Shown one piece after another: positions 1 to 14,400 of a DNA stretch of 64,000 nucleotides. Source of the stretch: Chrysoperla carnea. Taxonomy: Eukaryota; Arthropoda; Insecta; Neuroptera; Chrysopidae. The translations under genes and the position numbers were made by a program. The first letter of the stretch is position 1; each line of letters begins with the position of its first letter. The DNA lies in the NCBI RefSeq assembly GCF_905475395.1, contig NC_058337.1, forward strand, positions 101,922,368 to 101,986,367, written 5' to 3'. Under the pieces are notes generated by a model. That model was not told the origin of the DNA. It did no database searches and saw nothing but the letters and a program-made list of their open reading frames with translations.

Positions 1-506
1 GTGTTGATTACTCTATTACATTGCACACACATATAAAATTTATATAATACATACTATACAATTTACGCTTAATTTGCGCTCTCACGGGTAAACAGTGTTC
101 TATCTCTAACGGTTTACAAGATGGGTCCTACTGATCCATAGGTCAAGACCCAATTGGCCTATGTTGCTCATTTACGAACTCGACCTTACTTTTTACGTCC
201 TGAATACGCTGTAAAAATTTCAGCTTGATATCTTTTTTCGTTTTTGAGTTATCGTACCCACAGACGGATGGACGAATTAGGTGATTTTATAAACACCTAT
301 ACCAAAATTTTGTTGGTAGCATTAATATTTTTAAGCGTTACAAACTTGGGACTAAACTTAGTATACCTTGCATATTACATATATGCATGGTATAATAAAC
401 AAAAAACAATTGAATTTTTCAGTATATATTACTGAAATGTCTATGAGTGACAAGGAATTTCTTATAATTTCTATTTTATTTTATAAACGTTATTTTATAC
501 GAAGTT
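1..506. repeat. Dispersed insect repeat upstream of HYDIN
   Basis: No gene seen. Bases about 64-275 match, in inverted orientation, 14845-15115 inside HYDIN intron 19 (shared text includes TTTGCGCTCTCACGGGTA-like and GAACTCGAC-like segments). A weaker relative lies near 48160-48260. The part at about 275-430 (containing TTTTTAAGCGTTACAAACTT) has a second, degraded copy near 58435-58490. The short reading frame at 244-435 falls in this repeat and is not taken as a gene. Any HYDIN promoter would lie between here and 507; I see no clear motif. Confidence 0.6.
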
Positions 507-3500
507 ATGGCTTGTTCTAGGAATCATAATAAATTTGATGGGAAGAATAGAACGGTTAATGTTATTCCATATTTATTTGAAAATGCACGAGGCCCTGATG
601 GATATCAGGTACTTTTTACAATTACATATAATTATCAAAGATATATATATAAGAATGAAATCTAAAGTAAATGGAATAATATTATACAATATGTAATACT
701 AATGCAAATATTATTTGATGCATCCTCTCGCGTTCATATTGAAACCGCCATTTTCAGCTTCCCGATTTGCATATTACAATTGTGATCAGGGAACTGGAAA
801 AAAGCTCAGGCGAAGATTATATTCCACTTTTCTTGTTTACTCTCTGCTAATAACCAATTTCCCTTTAACAATCGACCATATTGGATCCCGCATTTTGAAT
901 TTCTCAATTTCCATATCAAAATCATGTTCAACGACCTAGTAAATCCCCACCCGAAGATTTTAATCCACTTTCTTTGTTTATTTCCGTTAAAAATAGAAAT
1001 TTTTCTTTAACAATTGACCTTATTGAAGCTGTTTTCTTAATTTTTGGAAAGCATAGTTTCTAAGGATATAAATTCTGAACTTGAGTTACTCACTATGCTT
1101 AGGCCAAAATCACGCCGATCCGCCAACTTCCCACAAAAAATTGCCGTTTTTGAAAGTCATTATAATGTTAATTAACACGTTGTTACTTGTTCTTTTTATA
1201 GATTAAACCTTCCGTATTTCGCAAAGAAATGGAATTGTCAGCCAATGAAAGATATGAAAAGTTATTAACATTGCGTTCGAAACCGCCTCCATCTGAATTA
1301 AATATACAATCATTTAAATTATCACCACCGATTATCATTTTCCAAACATTCACCCCTAGTTCAGTATATACAATACCTTTGTCAGTTCGAAATGTGTCCC
1401 ATGTAGTAAGACCACTGCGATTATGTTTTGAGAAAACACCTTTTTTCGATGTGGTCCTTGAAAATGGTAACGAAGATAGATCTAGTCGTGTTGCTCCTGG
1501 AATGAGTGTTCAGTATAATGTTAAATTTTTCCCTGTCGACGATATTGACTATACACATAAAATTAATTTTCTTACGGAAGGCGGAACTTTTGAAATTCCA
1601 ATAATAGGTAAGATTTTACTATGAGTACCTAACGTGTATCTACTTACCAGATTTTGGAAATTTGCCCAAACTATTTTTTGAATCATTCTGGACTTATTCT
1701 ATCGCCTTTCAGAATTTGCTTAATCAAATTTGTACCTTTTAATATGTTCGTTTTGCAGCTATTGGATCTAGACCATTACTTGATATACCTGATTGTATTT
1801 CAATACCAATTGGTGCTGTAAATATCCCTTCTGAAAAAATTATAGCAGTGAGAAATATAGGTAAAGTTGAAGCTGTGTTTAAATTAAATTTGAATCCACC
1901 ATTTTATGTAACACCCGATGAAGGCATATTGGTACCATCAGAAATATTACAATTAAAGCTTGAATATAAATCAGAAACTGCTGGGAAGAAAAAAGACAAA
2001 TTAATTTTAAGTTATGACAGTGGCGAACAATTGTACATTGATGTCACAGGTGGTGCTAAGAATGTTAATGTATATTTAGATCGTAATTTTATTCGAATGG
2101 ATAATACTTACCGACAATTAACGACTCAGAAGAAACTAAAAATATTCAATAAGTAAAGTATTTAGATTTTTATTAAATTCATTTTTATATACACCAACTG
2201 TATTCCAAAAAATAAAGGACCTTCAACTAGGGCTAACACTATCGATTAAGCTGTGGAATGATGTAACAATTTTTTCATGTTTTCATATTAGCGACGAATA
2301 ATTATCCTTTTGCTTAATTTGCGGATCTCGATGAGGGCCATTGGGTGATTTACCTTGTTTAAAAATAGTTAGAGAGATGATTTACTGATGGTCATGGTAA
2401 CCGTCTGCTGAGCCTTAAATATGATAGTAGGTAATGTTCCAAGCCGCCCTGTAAGGTTCCTCGAATTTCTATGTGTCATATTCCCCCCAGGGGGAGATTT
2501 GAAAAACTGTCACTAAGTTACGGTTCTGGAAACTGTCTGCTTGTTTGATAATTCATTAGATGTGATTCTGAACAGTCATCCTGCAAAGTTTGAGCTCAAC
2601 AAGTCGTTCCATTCCCGAATTATGCCAAAAAACCGACAATTTCGTTACGCGGTAAAAAAATTTGAAGTGATGGTTCTGGAAACTGCAAGACTTGTTTTGT
2701 TGTGTTTAGGATGTCAAAAGGATCAGGAAAATATGTCTGGCAGAAAAGCAAGTGGTCAGGGATTTTTTTGGCAGCACTTTGAAAAACACGAATTATTCCT
2801 CGGGGGGGGGGATATGACGCATAAATATTCGAGGAACCTTACAGGGCGGCTTGGAACATTACCTACTATCATATTTAAGGCTCAGCAGGCGGTTACCATG
2901 ACCATCAGTAAATCATATGTACATCTCTCTAACTAAAAGTATGAAAGTCAATAGAGCAAGAGGGACATGCAAGTTTTACTTTTGTACAGATACGTGAATT
3001 TTCTGTAGCAGAAAATAAAGATTCAAGGTTACTCTAGCAAATGGCGGAACATCACCCAGGCAACCGGAGACCGTATAATGATCGCACTAAATTTAAAAAA
3101 TTTGCAATGTTAAGATAATTATTAATAATAATTCGATATGTAGTAGCGACCACATTGTGAAATTTGCTTGGAAACAGTATGGAAATAAAAATATTCAAGA
3201 TGAAGAAAAATTAAAATATGAAAAATTATTCAGTGTAGTATGTTCAAGTGAGAAAATGAAAACAAATAAATTAGAATTTTATGATGTACTGGATAATAAC
3301 TCTGCTGATATTGTTGAAGAACGAATTTATCATGATGAAATATTATATTTAGAAAAAAATGAGGAATTTTTATACATACATCCTAATTTTTCAATTATAC
3401 CATTGGTATGAACAATTATCCTCTTACTAAAATTAATCGAATTTTCGGTATTTCGGCCAAATATGCTAAAAAGTCGTACAAAAATCAAATTGTGTAAAAT

Positions 3501-5449
3501 TACGAATGCTGAAACTCTAATCTGATGCGTTATAGTTTTCAAGTAAAAATTTTTTATTTTCACTTTTCCATAGCAGTCTTTAGTCTAGCATTATTCAAAA
3601 ATATAATTTTCCCGGAGGCTTTTCGAAATTTAGTGTTTATTAGAATGATAAAAAATGTATATTCTATAATCAGAAATATTTTTTTTAAACCAAGATTTTT
3701 ATAAAACTATAGATGGGTGAAATCTGGCCGGATGATTATTGTGAAGTTATGGTTGTATTTCGACCAACTGAACTAATCGAACACTCAAGTACTGCATATT
3801 GTGAAATAACTGGTCACGAAAGTAGATTTGCTCTAGATTTGAAAGGGACTGGAATAGGTCCAACAGTTGAATTAAATGTTATTGATTTAGAAGTTGGAGC
3901 TACATATTTGCATACACCTCAATCTTATGAATTAGTTATACATAATAAAAGTATGTTTATTTTGAAATTATATCTTTACCCGGTTTCTGAATAGCCCTGA
4001 TTATCGAGATTACTGTACATAATATTTTAAGGAATGCCGCCCCCACATTTTGGCCACTACAGGCGGTTGGCCTATCCGTAAATCCAGCATTGGTCTTAGT
4101 GATCAATTCACCAATTCATCAATTTCAATAAAAAATTCACCTGAAATATGGATTTTATAATTTATAAATCGCAAATGGATATTTTTATAAAATGTTGTTA
4201 ATTTCGCTCTTTTATTATTTATTTTCAGAAGTCGATCTTTTAATGTATTTGTCTAAAAATGTGTCAAATTATTTTTTAGGTCATGTCCCTGCAAAACTAA
4301 ATTTTTTAGATCTTCCAACTGTATTTGGTGGAAAAATTACATGTTATCCAATGTCATATACAATACCATCGTTTGAAAATTATGTGTTTGTGATTAAATT
4401 TGTGAGTCACAAACAAGGAGAATTTATTGAAGATATTAAATTTCAAGTAGAAGATACAGGTGATATTTTAACATGTGTTTTAAGGTACATACAACTTTTA
4501 TATTTGTATTCAGGAACGGACTGGGACTATCAAGAGGAAATTCCAGGAGTTAAAATAAGGTTTTTAGTCTTTAATTCGAAACGTAGTCATTTTAATCGAA
4601 TGAAAATAAGTCAATTACAGAAAAATGCCGGTGATCAGTCCGTTCCTATTTGGCTAGATTTATTTTTCTTACAAATACTAATTATTTAGGGGCAAAATAT
4701 TAGTACCAAAAATATACTTCGATGTTGATGAATTAAATTTTGGTGTAGTCCCGATTGGTTTTCCTATAATCAAAACTACTTCATTATGTAACAATGGAAA
4801 CTTAGACGTACATTTTTCATTAAGAGTTTTACATGATGGCATTGAACCACCACTTACATGTGAAAAGTATGCTTCTTCATCAATTAAACCAGATTTACCA
4901 TCAAATCCTCAAGAATTATCTTTTGATCCAATGAAAGGAGATGTCCCACAAAATGTTACTATGCCATTAAAGGTATAACCTTGGGTTTTTGTATCCTGGT
5001 ATTAGTCAAATTGTAATTAAGTTAATTACAAGTATTGCCATCTGGTAGTCGAAATTGTAACTTCTGAATTTGGGTCTTCTTCTGATTTTAATTAGTACGA
5101 ATTATTATCGCCAGTTGGCGAGTTGCAACTCCCAGTTATCAATAAACCTTTTCAATTTGACTAATATTAATTAAAATTATAATATTTTATGAATTAAACG
5201 TTTAAATAGGTGATTTTAACGCCGAATCGAGTTGGTACTTTTTCAATGCCGCTACTGCTTGATATGTGGGAAACTGAAACTGAAACAGAACAATTATTAT
5301 TAAAATGGAATTGTGTTGTCCCACATTTTGAATGTGAACCTGAAATAGTCGAATTACCATTTTGTTTTTTAAATTATGCATATAATCGTACATTAAAAGT
5401 TACTAATCGGAGTAATGTTGTTGGATATTTTAGTATTGTTCCTCCTTTG
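507..5449 (+). CDS. HYDIN: HYDIN exons 1-8: N-terminus and first ASH domains
   Basis: Exons 507-608, 1202-1607, 1759-2152, 3144-3405, 3713-3950, 4229-4484, 4690-4972 and 5210-5449, covering residues 1-727. Exon 2 carries the FRKEMELS segment and then the first ASH fold (residues about 55-170). Exons 3, 5 and 6-8 carry further ASH folds with typical strands (for example DFG/NFG motifs and CVVPHFECEP). Exon 3 ends with two bases that need a one-base start at 3144, which fixes the acceptor there. The segment in exons 7-8 (LNFGVVPIGFP to RSNVVGYFSIVPP) resembles a conserved part of vertebrate HYDIN especially well. Intron 3 (2153-3143) holds a long inverted-repeat element. Intron 6 (4485-4689) is short and mostly a small inverted repeat. 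The start codon is inferred from phase and length only, with no promoter evidence. Confidence 0.88.
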
Positions 5450-8400
5450 GTAACTTCTTATATTCATTTTATATAATTAAAGTGCACCATGGCTAAATAC
5501 CAAGAGTAATATAACGTCAAGCGATTATAAAATTTTGAAATTAGAAGAAAATTATAAATTAATTAGCAGTTTGTTTTGATATTTCCTCGCAAACGTATAG
5601 AATCTAGCATGGACTTACAATTTTTTATTGGCATTACAAAGACTCTTCGACTCTCGGAAGTCGGAGTAGTTATTCTCGGAGATACTTGCCCGTGCTCACG
5701 TGGATGCTTTGCGTTGCCTTTTTTAGCGCCTTTAGGGCAAGTATTGCCTCCACATTCGCTTCTCGCCCGACATCGTTCTTCTTCAGAATGTGGGGGAAAG
5801 GAGGCTGTATTAAAACCACATTTATTCAAATATCCAAGCGACAGTTCTTTAACTAAAAATTATAACCGTAATAAACTTTGTTATAGAAAAAACTTTTGAA
5901 ATTCAGGAACATTAAGGTGACGTTAAATTACTTTTAGGTTTGAAACCACTTGAAGAAAGCTTGTAATTTATTAATATTTCATATTTATTAATAGATTCAT
6001 CCAAATGCACCAATTATTGTCTCATTAGGGCTGAATGACCTTTATGTAGATGGCGGAGCATCGATTGAAATTCCATTTACAGTTATATGTACAAAATTAG
6101 GCGAAAATGGAATCTGTTTAAGGTAAATGCAATAATTTTCAGAAAAAATATATTTACGAACTTGATAAGTATGCATAATCAATCTTTTTGGACAAGCAAA
6201 CTTGAAAGTTTGTAGAAAAATTTTGCTTTTTTTAGTAGAAGTTGAAATTTTTTTAGTATGCAAGTTTTTGGAGAAAAAGAACTACAGCCTATGTGTACAA
6301 TTACTTGTAAGGGTAAAGGACCAGTAATATCATTGAACAAGGAATTAATTGATTTTGGTAATGTGAAATTATTAACAGAAGTAACGTATGAATTAGAAAT
6401 AATAAGTGATGCGCCTATTGTAGCTGAATTTAAAATTTCATTTGTAAGTTAATCTTATAAAAAAACGATTTTTATGTCACAAAACTTATTTTTTATGTGT
6501 TATCCTGAAATCGATATTTAACGATATTATTGATTTCACACATAAATTGCAGATGGCGACTTCCCTTTTTCTGAATATGAATCTGAAGGGTTAAAAATAA
6601 AGTGATAAAATTGAAAGAAAACTTACTCTCTTGTAAAAATCCTATACTAATAGGCGTCTTCGTTTTTTTTTTCAAAACTAGATATTTTTTAGGCAAATCC
6701 ACGTAGTTTTTGGAAAGCAACACCCTGTGAAGGACATATCAAACCTGGAGTAACATTGAAAATAGGCATTTCAGTTTGCTTGTATGATAAAGGAAAATTT
6801 AATGATAAAATTATTGTATCTGTCCTGCATGGATGCGTAGTTACATGTAATGTTGTTGCAAATGGAGTTGGAACTAGTATTGTCATTGAACCAAATATAA
6901 CACCCGAATATGACTATGGGACTATCTTTGCATCTAAAAAATATTCATATCAATTCAATGTATATAATAGAGGAACAAAACTACACCGTTTAATTTTTCG
7001 ACGTGAAATTAAAAAAGCCAAACATTTTATAAGGAACAAAAGCGATGCAGTCGTCGAAAATAATAAGTAAGAATTTTCTTACGCAAAATATATGCTTAAC
7101 TTATTCATTTAAGTATTGATAACAGTAGTTACGATTTGGACTACCAGATGGCAATACTGTTCATCATTTTAATCATGTTCATCATTTTAAAGGCCAATCA
7201 AAATATTCAAATCAGATAAATCTCGCCAACTGGCGATAGTGATTCATACTAATTAAAACAGGAAGTGAACCCAATTTCAGGAGTTCTTATTTTAAACTAC
7301 TATCATTATACAGTTTGATGGGAGACATTATGTTCTGACATCAGCTTTGATCTAGTTCTTCGGGTTTCTTTAATATCCTAATTGATCTAATTTAGATCCT
7401 AAACCAAAAAGGTCATTTCTAAGGCCGAAATTTGTCCGAAACTCCGTGTGGGTAGTCCACCCCTGTGTATCGTCTTAAAGCGATATGTTCGATCGATCTG
7501 GTATTTTTTATTCCGAAATTCAGTGTATTTCTTTGTCTTATTTGACTGTGATATTTATTTAGTGCTAATACATTTCTCTAGGTGTCCATTTCGTATACTA
7601 CCAGATAAATTTACCTTATCCGCAAAAACATATGTAACGATAACAGTTGAAGTTTATAAAGAAACAATATCATGCGTATCAGAGAGCTATTATCTAGAAG
7701 CAAGTGTCGAAAAGCAATCAACAAAAGAATTGATTTCAAATACTATATTTAAAGCAGAGTTTGTTGAACCAAATTTATATATATCAACACATGATTTATA
7801 TTTTCGTGTTGATCGTGGAACTGGAAATACATTTTTCCATGTACAAGATAGTTTTGATATAACAAATGAAACAGTGGTACCATTAGACATTGAAATAACT
7901 GCGGAAGAACCATTTTATGTGTTGGACGCAATTTATGGTATTCTATCAAAATGTGAGACGGATATATTAAAAAGTGAAACGCAACGCATTAATGTGTTTT
8001 TTCAATGTAATGAATGGAGTTCTTTGCGATCATATTCAATGGATCGAAAACTTAAATTAAAATTTAAACATAATAATTATGAGGTGATTATTTTGCAAAT
8101 AATGGCTGATATCGTACAAATAAACTTTGTTTCTAAAGCGTAAGATGATGACAGATTACGGTTCTCCTTTTACTCGCTTCTGACTTGCTCTGGTAATTTT
8201 TTCTAAGTTGGTTCGAAGGAAATAGGCAATAGATAGCATCAGAACCAGAAACGGGGAAAAAATAAGGACATGAACAACAGAAATGTTGCATTGTTTTTCT
8301 GTTGCGATTATAGTCACTGTTCTTAAGACCCGTATGCAAGTCATGATTAGCCAAAAATAATCAAAATATGATCATAGCTAAAATAAGGTCTAAAAGTTCG

Positions 8401-11400
8401 ACCAGGGGACCAAAAAACTTGTAATGTATGTCTCAAATAACATCAGTGGACGACCACCGCGTTATATTTTTCACCTCCCTTGCCCTCACTTATCCCCCTT
8501 CCATTACACTCGAAATAATTTTTCCGTCTTTGTTTTTAAAATAAAGTTTTATTAAAATCCGTTCAGTATTTTGGAAATCGTCCGGAAAACCAGGTGGCTA
8601 GCTGCTATCCTTATAAATATATAACCTATGTATTATTCTGATGTACGAGCTTCCTTATTGTAAAGTTACATTCAAACTTATTCAGTAGTTTTTGCGTGAA
8701 AGCGTAACAAACAAACAAACTTACTTTCGCATTTATAATATATAGAGCGATATATAGATAAATAGATTATACACTTTATAAATGGGTCACTGTTTTCTAC
8801 CGCTAAACCATAACTTCAAAATCTAACTTTTACAAATAAAATATCTCGACAATGTCTTTTAGGAATTTATCAATTTGCATGCTGATGTATATTTTCCAAA
8901 TATTTCGGTACAACCACAAACTATTGATTTTCAATCCATGCCAATTGGAGCTTATACATACATGGATGTTGAAATACGCAACGTAAGTCCATTACCAGTA
9001 ACATATATATGGAAATGGAAAGAAAGTAGTATTAAAATGGAGCTTTTTGAGATTGTGAATGAAACTGTAATTGCCAAAACTGCCACTGTTGGATCATCTA
9101 TTATGGTATGAAAATCCCATACACGTACAGCATTCTAGTTCTAGTTGTTTGATTTTGGTATAATATTTACTTCCAGCAAAATGATTTTCTAATAAAAAAG
9201 AAATTTTCATAAGTAAATATTTTTATTTGAACTAAGTGACGGCACGGCACGATCAGTTATTGATTTTGGGAATTTTAATACGAAATTATCTTCGAATAAG
9301 AAGATTCACTGTGCATCGAGTTTCTTCTCCTTATATTTTTTTTATTTTTAAAATTAGGAAAGAAATCATACGTCTCTTTTTGATAATTTGGGTATTTATC
9401 AAGTTGAGTCAAGACAAGATCCTGCTTTTAATATTTTTCAAAGAAAAGATTCAATGGGAATTGGTCAATCATCTTCATTTTTTCATAAATCAATTCTGAA
9501 AACTAATTTTTCACAGTCATTTGGTAGAGATGATGAAGTAGATACAAAGAGAATATATTGTTTTTTAAAAAATTTATGTTTTGGGTTGTGTCATCCATAT
9601 TTTGATCCCATTAAAAATCAAGAGCTATCTGTTTATAAAAATATTCAAAAAGAAACGGAACATGATAATTTCTTGAATTTATTTGATGTAACTCCATATT
9701 ATGGAACACTGGAACCATTTGAAATTCAAACAATAAGAATTGCTTTTCATCCACTTAGAGCACTTAAAGTTTCTTGTGAATTAGAATTGCAAGTTGAAGG
9801 TGGACCAACTGAAATTGTACATGTGAGTGGGTTGGCATCACGTATTAGTTTTGATTTATCGACAAGATTTTTGGATTTTGGTCGACAAGTATGTAATTAC
9901 ATTATAACTTCTGATACTATAGCTTTATATTGGCGAAATAATTTTTAAAATCCTTCTAGTAGTTTTTGAGGGTAAATCCTTCCAGTAGTCAAATTCATCA
10001 TTTATTTATAATATTAGTGTAGATAAAAGTTTCTTCATACATTTATATATATTTTGAATATTAAGCGTAAGGAAGGGGAAGTTAGAGTAACAATTTGTTT
10101 ATTTTTTTTTATAAATATAATGTATAATTAAATTAAAAGCTGTAAATTGATAAGTTTTAGAGTCAAATAAATAAATAATAATAATATATTTTGAATATAA
10201 AAATATTTTTAAAGGTTTTTTGTGAAATTTGTGTAAGATCATTAACTCTGAAAAATACTGGTGTGATTAGATTTGATTATGTAATAAGGCGTCCTACTTT
10301 TGGAGAAACTGATCCTTCACATCATTTAATGGAAGCTGCTTGGATGTCTATTGAGCCGCGAAAAGGTTTTCTCGAACCAGAGGCATCAGTTGAAATAACA
10401 GTACGATATTTTCCCGGCATTATAGGAACATTTAATGAAGTATTCGAAATTCAAGTAAGTAGTAACATAATATTAGGAGCACCCAAATATCGGATGGTTG
10501 CCGTATTTCAGGAGGTCATATATTGAAAAATGAAAAATATGACCCAAAATTAGTGGGTTTCCAAATAAAATTACTTCAAATACGATAAAATTTGGCCAAA
10601 ATATCTAAAAATATTTTTATGACTTTATGACGTCACAAAAATCCAAAAAATTTGATTTTGCTCCACCACACACAAATTTTGTTATACTTCACGACAAATT
10701 ATTTAGTAGGTATGAAAAATTCCTTTATGGACCGCTATTTAGATCTGAGTTGTATTAAAATTTTGCACCGTTTGTGAAATGGGTGTGCAAGTTCGCTAAA
10801 AACTGACGAGAATTGTTTTATAGGTTTAGTTTTAACAGTTGTGCATTTTATCAATTCATTGTCGGATATAGGACCCTTATTCCATTTGGGAATCTTATTG
10901 GCCGCTTTGTGGATTAAAATACTTTCATAAGCACCTAAACTATTGTGAAACCAATGATTTAACTAACTTTGCAGATAATTTTGTGTTCCGTACAGACAAA
11001 ACGACAAATGGCGATTCGTGAAAATTAACAGAAAAGCGATATCAGGGATCATCGAATCTAAAAATTTTAATCCACAAGCCTGGTAATAAGACTCTTAACT
11101 GGGATAAAGGTCCTAACCGGGTCAGCGGCTGTGCGAGTGCACAGCACAATCGACAGAGTGGTTGCGGATTCGAATACATAGTCAGCGAAAGCTGATCAAT
11201 TATAATCATAATTAATAGGGCGTTAAATTGATCACACTGTCGTTGGTTGGACAAGAACGAAGTAACTGACTCCACCCACATCATAAAGTTAATTGTATAT
11301 ATGGATGTAGTTTATTTTATAAAATAAAGATTAAAAATAATGATGGGAGTGGCTATCTGAAAAACATAAGTTAAACCCCATTATTTTTATTAGATTATAA

Positions 11401-14400
11401 TAAAGGTCCTATACCTCACTCTGAATGGGTAAAATGGGCAAATGTTAAAAGTAAAGTTATAAAACAATTCTCGTCAAATATAGCGAACTTGAACACACTT
11501 GGTAAAAAGAACAAAAAAGTGCTTATTGAAAATAATTTAAAATTAATTAGATTGGTTATGAAACACCGATTATTATTGATGTTTTTGGATATGGAGTGAT
11601 ACCACAAATTTACGTATCATTGCCAAGAACAATTTTAAATGATAATCCAATCACTCTTGGATATAACGCTGTTGCAAGTATAACGGAAACTTGGCTATCT
11701 GAGGTTCAAAATATTAAATTAAATAATTTGGAAGATTTCAAAGCATATTATGATCAAGATATTCCACATTGTGATCGCGTGTATTTAAAACGTGATGGAT
11801 GGGATGTGTTATCCTTTAATGTAAGATTATTCATTTTTATATATAAGAAAAGATCTTGTCATTACAAATTTGTTTTGTGCGTATGCGTCAGCATCAGTTA
11901 TCTTTTTTGTACATTTTTTAAATCCCGACGAAAAAGAGAACTGGTGTTATAAGTTTGTAGTGTGTACTATTATCCTACCTCTACCTGCGCTAGAACATAC
12001 CTTGTCTAATTCTACCATGGTTCTGTTTTAAGACGTAGTATGTGTGGTGAAGATGTGTAAACACCTTTCGAGAACACTCGTAAAATTACAAAAATGCATC
12101 GTTAACGTTTGCTTAATTGCTTACATGAAACTTTTTCAAACTTTACTTTTTACAGGATATATTTCCATCAAAAATGGATATAGAATTAGCTCTTGAACGT
12201 TTCATAACATATCATCATATTGAAAAACATCCTGAAATATTATTAGAACATTCAAAAACAAAAAATCGTTTCATAAATAATTTATATGTGCCACATTATA
12301 CATTGGACTTTGGTGCAGTCGTAATAGAAACAACTGTTACACACAGTATAATTATTTTAAATTATGGTCCATTGCCCGTTAATATTCGTCTAGTACCATT
12401 AAGTGGAACGAGTGGTATTTTAACTTCGGGTATAACCGTGCAGTTTAAAAAAGTATCCAATTTACAAGTGGGTGAAATATATTCCATGTATGTTATTTTT
12501 CGTCCAAGGAGTAATACTTATCCGAAACGACTTCATAATATCAAATATATGATTTACTTAGAGGTAAGTATTCATTATTTGTATGCGTATAAAATACCTG
12601 TGGGAAAATAACCGATACAAATACGGTCATATTTGTCGGCGGAAATCGAACTTGCCACCGTAGGAATACTGCGTACGGAATTTGTTACGCTTTAAGCAAC
12701 TTGGCTACTATAGTTGACGTTCTAGGTCATATAGCTACCATATAATTTTCAATGTTTTTTTTAACGACTTCAAAAAAGGAGGAGATGTTATTTTCAACTG
12801 TATGTATTGTTTTTAATGTGTTTTCACCGATTTCTCCGACAATTGTGGGCAATTTTGAGACAGACTGAAATAAACAATGTCTAGCTTTACATGAATGACT
12901 AATATGGGAGTAATCAATTCCAGAGTTCTGACTCATTTTTCGGGTTAAATACCAGCTTGTAAGCATTATCCTTCTTTGTAATAAAATCTTGGATGTAAGG
13001 AAATATTGAACTCAGATTAATAATACATTTTTATACAGGTAGATCATGGAGCCAGAATTCCGATTGAAATAAAAGCAGCTGTGACAGTTCCATTTTTAAC
13101 ATTTGATCCAAGTTCTCTAGATTTTGGTGTTATAAAATGCGGTGAATGTTGTATGAAGGAATTATGTTTACAAAATGAGTACGATTTTGATAATAACTTG
13201 AATAATTAGGCAACATTTTACTCTATGAATTTAAAAAAATCATTTTTTCGCATTATGCGCCTGTTTTCTGCCTGTTTGTACTTTAAACGCGATTTTTTTC
13301 GAAAATAAATTTGTTAACATACGTGTAGCTTTGAAATTCATACATATAATGATCGCAGGACCTCTGTCTGATCATGAAATACAAAATATTAGCATTTGGT
13401 TTACCCTGGATAAGTTTTTCAGTTTAATTATAGCGTACTAGTTAGATAGTTATTCAATGTCATTGCCACATTTGTCTCATTTTACGTATTTTGATAGTAA
13501 GGCAAATCGAATTTCTTTCAATGTTCAAGTGAACCTAATTAAATTATATTTAAAAAAAAAGGGAACATAATAGTAATATACTCGAAAATTGCATTCCAAA
13601 TCAATAATTTTGCCATTGAATGGAAGGATACTTGCGTAGAAATGATTTTTTTGAGAAAATGAAGAGGCCCCTATAGAGCGCGAAACCCTAGGCACTTGCC
13701 CAGATTGTCCAGTGAAAAGAGTGGCCTGAGAACTCTTAAAGTGGTATACAGTAAACTAGCATTAATGTTCATGGACATAGAGCATAGACCGAGCACCACC
13801 TATACTCTTGTAAATACGGGATAAAATATGTGAAAAAGGGATACAGGTATTGGCCGCATGGTCTCTTTCTAAAGAGTAGTTATTTTCATAAAGGTATTGC
13901 TTGGTTCATTCTTTATGCCTATGGGCAAAATAAGGACACTTATGTGCCAAAATTTACCTCGTTAGTATTTTTCAAAGGTTTCTCCCATTTTATTTAAAAG
14001 AACTATATTAATTTATGGGTATTTTTTAATTTGTGTAAATATTTTAAAGGGGTTTAACACCATGTACATGGCATGCACGGTTATGTAAATTGGACAAGCC
14101 ACGAAAAACGCTTTGGCAGAAAATAAAAAAACAAAATTCTTTAGATGAGAAACTTACTGTACAACGTCAAGCAAATTTGAAACAATTTGATATTGATAAC
14201 GGCACAAGTGGTGTGATTCAACCAAACGATAAATATAGAATGTTGGTAAGGTTTGAGCCAAAGGACGAAGGATGTCATGATGTTAAACTAGTAATTACTA
14301 TTGATCATAACAAACAAGAAAAATTTTATTCAGTATTAAGAGGAATTGGAATATTACCAACAATACAGCTATCACATAATGAATTGGTATGGGGGCCAGT

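Noticed and set aside
244-435. 63-codon reading frame with a hydrophobic stretch
   Set aside because: It lies in dispersed repeat sequence whose related text recurs at 14845-15115 and 58435-58490; no family and no splice context.
2541-2936. 131-codon frame resembling a small protein
   Set aside because: It spans the loop and right arm of the inverted-repeat element and has no recognisable transposase motif.
5563-5899. Overlapping frames on both strands (Cys/Arg-rich on -, mixed on +)
   Set aside because: GC-richer repeat remnant inside HYDIN intron 8; no family resemblance.
8084-8143. Extension of HYDIN exon 12 to a donor at 8139
   Set aside because: It leaves phase 2, whereas exon 13 needs phase 0; the donor at 8083 joins in frame to a conserved ASH strand.
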